Shown here piece after piece: positions 60,859 through 64,000 of a stretch of 64,000 nucleotides of DNA (within the stretch, counting starts at the first letter, position 1; each line of letters opens with the position of its first letter). A program made the translations under genes and the position numbers. The DNA lies in the NCBI GenBank assembly GCA_029204225.1, contig CM055099.1:70319349-70383348 (forward strand). The letters are read 5' to 3'. Origin of the DNA: Diphasiastrum complanatum (lineage: Eukaryota; Streptophyta; Lycopodiopsida; Lycopodiales; Lycopodiaceae). Under the pieces are notes generated by a model. That model made no database searches. It saw only the letters and a list, made by a program, of their open reading frames with translations, and had not been told where the DNA came from.

Positions 60859-61130
60859 GTCGGTGCTCCTTTGCATATCAAAGTCTCAAGGCCTCATGTT
60901 GGTCTCTTTGAAGTGTAGACTTCTATCTGATTTTATGTATTACAGAACTTATTCACATCAAAAACCCAACTCTCACTGCTCATATTTACTGAAATTTACA
61001 GATATGCATTGGAAAGAAAAGCTGTTCTATTCCTGTATCCTCAACAACCTTTGGTTTGGAGCCATGTGCCGGAGTTTCTAAAAGCCTTGCTGTAGAGGCA
61101 CAGTGTCAGCCCTTTCTAAGCGCAACTTAA
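38260..61130 (+). CDS. BGAL: Beta-galactosidase, GH35 family with C-terminal SUEL lectin domain (19 exons)
   Basis: Exons: 38260-38427, 38603-38698, 39116-39228, 39351-39417, 39893-39985, 41084-41218, 44002-44090, 44263-44368, 46119-46206, 47890-48008, 48924-49109, 49666-49847, 50848-50951, 51557-51660, 51873-51983, 57090-57200, 59662-59873, 60456-60795, 61002-61130. They join in frame to 2553 nt and 850 residues, the usual size for this plant subfamily. A signal peptide (about 1-25) fits secretion to the cell wall, where these enzymes trim beta-galactosyl residues from pectin and other wall glycans. The GH35 barrel carries acid/base Glu183 (QIENEFG) and nucleophile Glu249 (WTENWTGW). The Cys-rich jelly-roll part ends in [15 protein letters not shown], and a SUEL galactose-binding lectin domain covers about 766-846. 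No stop or frameshift was seen. The ATG at 38260 directly precedes the signal peptide. Confidence 0.95.
38603..38698 (+). CDS. BGAL: BGAL exon 2
   Basis: Residues 57-88, [20 protein letters not shown] then [12 protein letters not shown], a conserved GH35 block. Acceptor CTACAG, donor GTGATT. Confidence 0.95.
39116..39228 (+). CDS. BGAL: BGAL exon 3
   Basis: Residues 89-126, including [20 protein letters not shown] and [12 protein letters not shown]. It ends in phase 2 at donor GTATGT. Confidence 0.95.
39351..39417 (+). CDS. BGAL: BGAL exon 4
   Basis: Residues 126-148, [20 protein letters not shown]. Acceptor CTACAG, donor GTAAAT. Confidence 0.94.
39893..39985 (+). CDS. BGAL: BGAL exon 5
   Basis: Residues 149-179, [20 protein letters not shown] then QGGPIILAQ. 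The acceptor after GTGATCAG was chosen by alignment to the family; the alternative 6 bp later would drop two residues. Confidence 0.88.
40637..41080. repeat. BGAL: Diverged tandem duplication in intron 5
   Basis: The first copy (about 40637-40880) and the second (about 40893-41080) share CAGGCTATGAA, TCTGCGGA/ACTGCGGA, CAGTATAGTAT/GAGTATAGTAT and AAGAAACTGA/CAGAAACTGA in order. The second copy ends at the acceptor of exon 6. Confidence 0.65.
41084..41218 (+). CDS. BGAL: BGAL exon 6: acid/base glutamate
   Basis: Residues 180-224. It starts IENEFG, where the second Glu (183) is the catalytic acid/base of the family. It continues [18 protein letters not shown]. Donor GTAAGT. Confidence 0.95.
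41219..44001. other. BGAL: BGAL intron 6 with GA-rich and foreign-looking segments
   Basis: The intron holds a GA/CA-rich stretch at about 41285-41347 and an antisense coding-like frame at 41549-42025. The rest is AT-rich with no recognised element. Confidence 0.5.
41549..42025 (-). pseudogene. Antisense coding-like frame of 159 codons inside intron 6
   Basis: On the minus strand a frame is open from just after a TAG (42026-42028) to 41549. The first ATG is at 41917. It reads [20 protein letters not shown], later [40 protein letters not shown] and [17 protein letters not shown]. The residue mix is that of a real protein and GC is higher than the rest of the intron. No family is recognised. 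It could be a captured or retroposed gene fragment. Confidence 0.4.
44002..44090 (+). CDS. BGAL: BGAL exon 7: nucleophile glutamate
   Basis: Residues 225-254, [20 protein letters not shown] then TMWTENWTG. Glu249 in WTENW is the nucleophile by family knowledge. It ends in phase 2. Confidence 0.95.
44263..44368 (+). CDS. BGAL: BGAL exon 8
   Basis: Residues 254-289, [20 protein letters not shown] then [15 protein letters not shown]. Donor GTGAGT. Confidence 0.95.
44369..46118. other. BGAL: BGAL intron 8
   Basis: 1750 bp with no recognised element. A less AT-rich patch at about 45390-45560 has two overlapping frames of about 65 codons that resemble nothing known. Confidence 0.45.
46119..46206 (+). 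CDS. BGAL: BGAL exon 9
   Basis: Residues 290-319, [20 protein letters not shown] then DYDAPIDEY. It ends in phase 1 at donor GTGCTC. Confidence 0.94.
46207..47889. other. BGAL: BGAL intron 9
   Basis: 1683 bp, AT-rich, no recognised element. Confidence 0.45.
47890..48008 (+). CDS. BGAL: BGAL exon 10
   Basis: Residues 319-358, [20 protein letters not shown] then YQYLGNNLE. The donor GTCTCTCT opens directly into a (CT)n array. Confidence 0.93.
48009..48117. repeat. BGAL: (CT)n array at the intron 10 donor plus a 75-bp dispersed repeat
   Basis: The intron starts GT followed by CT units to about 48043. A segment then reads CATGTTTTAACATGCTTGTC and continues through CCCTCCCAGTGCTAGACACA to 48117. 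The same segment follows the (CT)n array at 60137-60210 in intron 17. Confidence 0.85.
48924..49109 (+). CDS. BGAL: BGAL exon 11
   Basis: Residues 359-420, [20 protein letters not shown], then [10 protein letters not shown] and [20 protein letters not shown]. Donor GTAGAG. Confidence 0.94.
49666..49847 (+). CDS. BGAL: BGAL exon 12
   Basis: Residues 421-481, including [20 protein letters not shown] and TSDYLWYTT. It ends in phase 2 at donor GTAACT. Confidence 0.94.
49848..50847. other. BGAL: BGAL intron 12
   Basis: 1000 bp with a 60-bp tandem duplication at 50266-50386 and otherwise nothing recognised. Confidence 0.45.
50266..50386. repeat. BGAL: 60-bp tandem duplication in intron 12
   Basis: The unit includes CAAGCTTGATCGAATTTTAT and TTAGTTGGTTTTCTCCTCGT and occurs twice with two or three base changes. 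The first unit contains a TTTTATTTTCAG acceptor-like site, changed to TTTTCAAC in the second. Confidence 0.8.
50848..50951 (+). CDS. BGAL: BGAL exon 13
   Basis: Residues 481-516, [20 protein letters not shown] then [12 protein letters not shown]. Reading on past the donor (GTGCTT) gives an unrelated tail, so the intron is needed to join exon 14. Confidence 0.9.
51557..51660 (+). CDS. BGAL: BGAL exon 14
   Basis: Residues 516-550, [20 protein letters not shown] then [14 protein letters not shown], matching the family's NKISLLSVAVGLP block. Donor GTTAGT. Confidence 0.92.
51873..51983 (+). CDS. BGAL: BGAL exon 15
   Basis: Residues 551-587, [20 protein letters not shown] then [17 protein letters not shown]. 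The acceptor after TTGGGAAG was chosen because it keeps the family spacing between GLQ and the D-x-V-x-AG block. An in-frame TGA lies just upstream (51858-51860). Donor GTTCTCTCT leads into (CT)n. Confidence 0.8.
51984..52020. repeat. BGAL: (CT)n array at the intron 15 donor
   Basis: The intron starts GTT followed by about 17 CT units. Reading through would give a Leu-Ser repeat. Confidence 0.9.
52040..52454 (-). pseudogene. Copia reverse-transcriptase fragment in intron 15
   Basis: The minus-strand frame reads [20 protein letters not shown] then FLGIEA, followed further down by [20 protein letters not shown] in another frame. Both are standard Copia RT motifs. Frame changes show decay, and the ends of the element are missing. 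Confidence 0.8.
52455..54663 (-). pseudogene. Ty3/Gypsy remnant A in intron 15
   Basis: Reading the minus strand from the right: an RT piece ([15 protein letters not shown] near 54540), RNase H end ([13 protein letters not shown] near 54190), integrase zinc region (about 53880-54050), and integrase core ([10 protein letters not shown] near 53760; [12 protein letters not shown] near 53690). A damaged integrase C-terminus with expanded repeats lies at 53009-53230, and pieces continue to about 52735. A pyrimidine tract (CCCTTCCCTCCTCTTG, 52715-52730 on the plus strand) reads as a polypurine tract on the minus strand. It follows an LTR-like end CTCTAACA at 52712. The right end is cut at about 54663 by the LTR of remnant B. 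Confidence 0.75.
53009..53230. repeat. 55-bp tandem units inside the Gypsy A integrase remnant
   Basis: The phrase GTCCACAATACCTAGGAG, with variants, occurs at about 53010, 53086, 53141 and 53196. The last three are exactly 55 bp apart. The flanking phrase CTATGCATAGCACCTTC occurs before and after the array. Confidence 0.85.
55031..55432 (-). CDS. Integrase C-terminus and chromodomain of Gypsy B
   Basis: An open frame of 133 codons. The integrase C-terminal part reads [20 protein letters not shown]. The chromodomain-like end reads [20 protein letters not shown] then [18 protein letters not shown]. It is a remnant, with no catalytic core in the same frame. Confidence 0.75.
   Translation of the reverse strand: MGVSENPTLRMGKCPKLSPHYSGPFKIVSKIGRTAYRLELPVGTKVHHVFHVSRLKERLGRKDNLIPTDNLVLLEDLIAFVPHEPDRIMDTRRHKLRNRLISEHLIRWKGMSDDEDTWEKEDDLRLRFLGFLP
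55659..56111 (-). repeat. Right LTR of Gypsy B
   Basis: 453 bp with TGTTAC...ATAACA ends. Its last 330 bp match 54664-55010. Its left edge touches integrase sequence directly instead of a primer-binding site, which marks an internal deletion. Confidence 0.7.
56112..57089. other. BGAL: Remainder of intron 15 before exon 16
   Basis: No recognised element. A C run lies at about 56141-56149. This is probably original intron sequence. Confidence 0.4.
57090..57200 (+). CDS. BGAL: BGAL exon 16
   Basis: Residues 588-624, [20 protein letters not shown] then [17 protein letters not shown]. Donor GTAAAG. Confidence 0.94.
57201..59661. other. BGAL: BGAL intron 16
   Basis: 2461 bp with no recognised element apart from a short tandem duplication (TTGACAAAGTACAAAGTGAA twice, about 58120-58163). 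Confidence 0.45.
59662..59873 (+). CDS. BGAL: BGAL exon 17, followed by a GC donor
   Basis: Residues 625-695, [20 protein letters not shown], then [17 protein letters not shown] and [20 protein letters not shown]. The frame to exon 18 (W-YHVPREW) requires the donor at GCAAGC, a GC-AG intron. Confidence 0.93.
59874..60455. repeat. BGAL: BGAL intron 17: GC donor, three CT arrays and a dispersed repeat
   Basis: The intron starts GCAAGCTCTCTCT. CT arrays lie at about 59879-59897, 60080-60138 and 60260-60329. The second follows a CTT run after AATAAAGCTT and is followed by the 75-bp segment also found in intron 10. The third starts AAAAGGTCTCTCT, like the donors of introns 10 and 18. Confidence 0.85.
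60456..60795 (+). CDS. BGAL: BGAL exon 18: end of jelly roll and start of the lectin domain
   Basis: Residues 695-808, [20 protein letters not shown], a variable linker, then [20 protein letters not shown] and [16 protein letters not shown] of the SUEL domain. Donor GTCTCTCT leads into (CT)n. Confidence 0.94.
60796..60856. repeat. BGAL: (CT)n array at the intron 18 donor
   Basis: The donor GT is followed directly by about 29 CT units. Intron 18 is only 206 bp, so the array is nearly a third of it. Confidence 0.92.
61002..61130 (+). CDS. BGAL: BGAL exon 19: end of the SUEL lectin domain
   Basis: Residues 809-850, [20 protein letters not shown], then [15 protein letters not shown] and a short tail to TAA at 61128-61130. 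Confidence 0.95.
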   Translation: MCIGKKSCSIPVSSTTFGLEPCAGVSKSLAVEAQCQPFLSAT

Positions 61131-61304
61131 TAATGTATAGAGGGTTCGTGCACTCTCTTGATTACTTTGCAAAGCTCCCCTTTGCTGGCAATTGTTACAC
61201 AAAGTTGGAGTTTTCGCCCTCAGCAAAAAGACGACCTTTCTGGTTCTTCATCAGAAAGAGTTTCTGCCTTACCAGTTGCCAAGATACTTCAACTTTGTAA
61301 AACT

Positions 61305-61310
61305 AATAAA
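61305..61310 (+). terminator. BGAL: Likely polyadenylation signal of BGAL
   Basis: AATAAA lies 175 bp after the stop codon, in ACTAATAAATAGTGG. It is the first canonical signal downstream. Confidence 0.5.
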
Positions 61311-62999
61311 TAGTGGGCTGTTCTAAGAGTCCCAAAGGCCAAAAGACCTGAAATTCTCAGTATAATCTTTTAGAACTTGGGTGGCACAGCGTTGCCCTTC
61401 TAGCATTTATGCTTCTGTTTTCCCAGTGATCTCAATGTTTGTCTCATCTCATCTTATTGCCACAAGTGTGTGGTTCACGATCATTCTTCCGTGATGGACC
61501 TCATGGTTGATCAGCATGGCTCTCTAACTTTTGGTGTAATCAATTCTTTGAGATCATATGAAGCTAATCATGTGCAATCCTCTCATAATGGGCAGTTGAA
61601 GTGTCACTGCAGCTACCCTTCATCCATTTAGTATGAAAATCGTAACACTCAGCTAATTTTAAAGCCTCAGCTTAAAAGTTGTTATTCAACTATTCAAGCA
61701 TCCTTTTGAAGTTCTTATGTATCTACTATCAACCAAGTCTTGTTGTGGCTCTTAGCACAGGAGTTTATCAGCAATATTTGATGTAGATTCTTCAGTCTTA
61801 TAATGAATGAGAATATGGTTTCTTAAGTATTCAAGGGGTCTGAAAAATACAAAGTGCGTGATGTGCTTTGTTCTGCTTGATGTATGTACATTGTGGATAC
61901 TAAGAAATGAGTATGATTTTCCGCGAGTACGATCTCATGTGCTTGTGCCAGTGTCTGTGGTTTCTTATATTTGAAACTATTTAGGAATGAGCACATGCTT
62001 TTTGTAACAAAAATATCCAAAATGCTTGGAAAATGTTCAATCTCCACTAATGTGTTCCTGAAATTTCCAATCAATGTTGCTGGCCTATGAATTGGAACAG
62101 CATTATCGATGAAAACACCAAGCGTACCTACTGGAGGATCATCCAGATCTTACAAAATTTTGAAGTTATTTGATATAAACATAGAATCCTGGACAGTAGC
62201 AATGCCCTCTTTGATCATTCTTAGATAGGGCAGCATTGTATATTGTTATGCATATTGTTAGAGTTATCCAGATTTTTAAAGTGCTCTTTGAAGTCATATT
62301 GGTGTTCAGGTTTTTGTACATACGCAACTTTTCTCCGCACACACAGTTCCTGTTCTCTCAAGCTTGCAGAGCAATCAGCACACATAGCATTTAACTGCCA
62401 CCATCACTACACACTTTTCTTCCCTTATAAAGGTTTCATGGGAGGTTGCTTAATAAGGTGAAATTCTAGGACTAAAGTCTCAAGGAATTAGGGTCTTGAC
62501 ATCCCATATTAAAGGGAACTATTCAATTATTCTTTTTTCTTTTGAACTCTCATTGATTGTGATTCGGTTCTCCTTTTGTGCTTCTGATGAGTAGATTCTT
62601 CAATGAAGTAATTCTTCTATCTGCAAAAACTTCTTGAAGTACTCTGGAAGAATCCCTGGCAGTGTTAAACCTTGACCATCCGCACACCTGCAATGTCGGA
62701 CAGTCATAATTTGTGCGCACTTCTTGAGAAAGCTGTCACTGTATATTTATTTAAATATTTATACACTGGTGCTGTTTATTAAGATGTATACACTGGTGTT
62801 GTTTGTATAAATCCCTCTCATGTTGGTGTAAAGTTTACAAGCTTTTATAAAATTTCTGGCTGTTACGATGTTCTTTTTTGGCTCAAAATGTCTGCTGCCT
62901 CCCCATGCTTGGAGCAATGTTGCATGTTGTTGCGACAAGAAATGTTAAGCTGACAAACCCTTATTGATTATTTCTGTTTACATATAAATTTACCAAGTT
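61311..62999. other. Downstream flank of BGAL, no gene recognised
   Basis: A minus-strand frame of 83 codons (61823-62074, with KPQTLAQAHEIVLAENH) has a faint gag-like look but no other support. The rest holds nothing recognisable. Confidence 0.4.
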
Positions 63000-63480
63000 T
63001 TTGGGGAGCCTTGCCGATCCCCCCTCCATCTTGCGTTCGCATGTAACGAGCACGGGGCCATTTGGCCCCAGTGCATTGTCACTTACACGTTTCTTTTTTT
63101 TTTAAACAAATTGGCTGCCCGGACGCCACGTCACCGGGCACCCAAAACGAAATACCCATAAGCATCTGTGTGGGTTTCTGGGCGCTCATATATGAAAACT
63201 TGCCGCAATTTCTCACATGCTCAGGTGCCCACGAGGTGGGCATTGCTGATGCTGCCCGTGCCCACCTGCGCATAGCCTGGCGCCCACTATCGTGCTGCCC
63301 GGTGCCTACCTTTGCCTGCCTGTGATGCGCCCTGTTGCCCGGGACCCTGGCCCTGCCTGTGCCTGCAGAAATATTGTGCACCTTAAATTTTTCACGGGCC
63401 CCCGCCCAGGCACCGCTGCCATCCTATTGGCGCTCAACCACTGGCCACCAACGCATGTGGCCCCGTGCCTTAGAGCTTCA
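63000..63480. other. GC-rich insert-like segment
   Basis: The segment is clearly richer in GC than its surroundings, with many GCCC, GGGC and CCCGG words (for example CACGTCACCGGGCACC and TGTTGCCCGGGACCCTGG). Overlapping open frames on both strands result from the composition and show no family resemblance. It abuts the hAT transposase tail and may be part of a mobile element or an LTR. Confidence 0.4.
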
Positions 63481-63499
63481 GGGCTTCCATACACACTTG

Positions 63500-63790
63500 C
63501 CAGAAACTAAATCATTCATCTTCGTAGTGCCAAGTAGATTCCTCTTCTTGGAAGCTGTGTGATCGAATGAGCTCTATAAGCATTCACAAGGGGAGAAACT
63601 AGCTCCTTGGCTTAGGATGCAAATGGCTAGACTTTGCAACTCTTCAGGTCCATAGTCCTCCCGCCATAAAGTTGATCCTACAACAAACTTGTCACGCAAG
63701 GTATCATCATATCCAAAGACACTTGGCTTGTTCTTGTAATACATAAGTTGATCCTTTACGGCCCTCCTCGAGCACCAAATTTTGAGAGTG
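63500..63790 (-). pseudogene. hAT transposase C-terminal dimerisation domain, fragment
   Basis: On the minus strand one frame reads QLMYYKNKPSVFGYDDTLRD, then LWREDYGPEELQSLAICILS and QGASFSPCECL. A TAG follows, and the frame continues SSFDHTASKKRNLLGTTKMN then DLVSGKC. This parallels the hAT dimerisation block (W-x-x-YG-x-x-x-P-x-LQ-x-LAI-x-ILSQ, then C-E-R-N-W-S, then KKRN-x-L). The stop and missing residues show decay. The upstream part of the enzyme continues toward the window end but is not clear. Confidence 0.75.
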
Positions 63791-64000
63791 TCCTTTCCAC
63801 CCTCTTGTCATCTCTCTATCACTTGCCTAGCCCTTACCTCGAAGTTGGGTTCTAAGACAAATGATGCTGCATGGAGAGGTGAGTTGCCCATCGTGGCTAG
63901 CATAGCTCAATTCTATTAGCATCAAGCTCAATCCTCTGGATGTGCTCTACCATTTTTTTTAGGCCCCCTTGCCAATGCAAGGCTTACCACCATTTACAAG

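Noticed and set aside
63062-63562. Overlapping frames on both strands as genes
   Set aside because: Long open frames on both strands follow from the high GC content, and the protein text resembles nothing.

Overview
The window is nuclear DNA of a land plant with a large, transposon-rich genome. It carries one complete host gene, a 19-exon GH35 beta-galactosidase with a C-terminal SUEL-type lectin domain. The mobile elements are all plant types: CACTA, chromodomain Gypsy, Tat-like Gypsy, Copia and hAT. Coding density is very low and introns reach 5.1 kb. Long (CT)n/(CA)n arrays and retrotransposon-filled introns would fit a fern, lycophyte or gymnosperm, but the sequence alone does not fix the lineage.

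Left part (1-10 kb): a frameshifted transposon ORF (3-974) runs into a cluster of GCGTGGCA/TGCCACGC palindromes (939-1425). A decayed CACTA transposase gene (tnp2 type) follows on the minus strand (2161-5949). One more copy of the palindrome (8205-8236) sits just before a TATA box, a long CT/CA microsatellite block and a short ORF (8905-9219). A minus-strand Copia gag with its primer-binding site and part of an LTR ends this block (9290-11385).

Middle part (11-30 kb): a pair of about 850-bp direct repeats (11499-12338 and 13234-14092) flanks a 205-codon minus-strand frame broken by two TGA codons. A plus-strand Tat-like Gypsy remnant (LTR at 18313, primer site, gag, protease) breaks off near 23525 against the 3' end of a Copia element, whose RNase H frame and LTR reach 29892. 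Inside that Copia frame sits a complete minus-strand chromovirus (23574-28651) with matching LTRs, primer site, polypurine tract and near-perfect target duplication. It has lost its reverse-transcriptase domain: protease runs straight into RNase H in one open frame.

Accessory part (30-37 kb): two diverged copies of an unrecognised gene family lie in opposite orientation (30001-30450 plus; 30752-32324 minus), with another unrecognised interrupted frame at 33298-33813. A 405-bp tandem duplication with TTCCTAGGAA palindromes lies at 36012-36832.

Host gene (38260-61130, plus): all 19 exons join in frame to a predicted 850-residue secreted enzyme, with both catalytic glutamates present and no stop. 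Several introns start with a (CT)n array directly at the donor, and one uses a GC donor. Intron 15 holds Copia and two Gypsy remnants. Intron 6 holds an antisense open frame of 159 codons. Downstream are a GC-rich segment and a hAT transposase tail on the minus strand (63500-63790).
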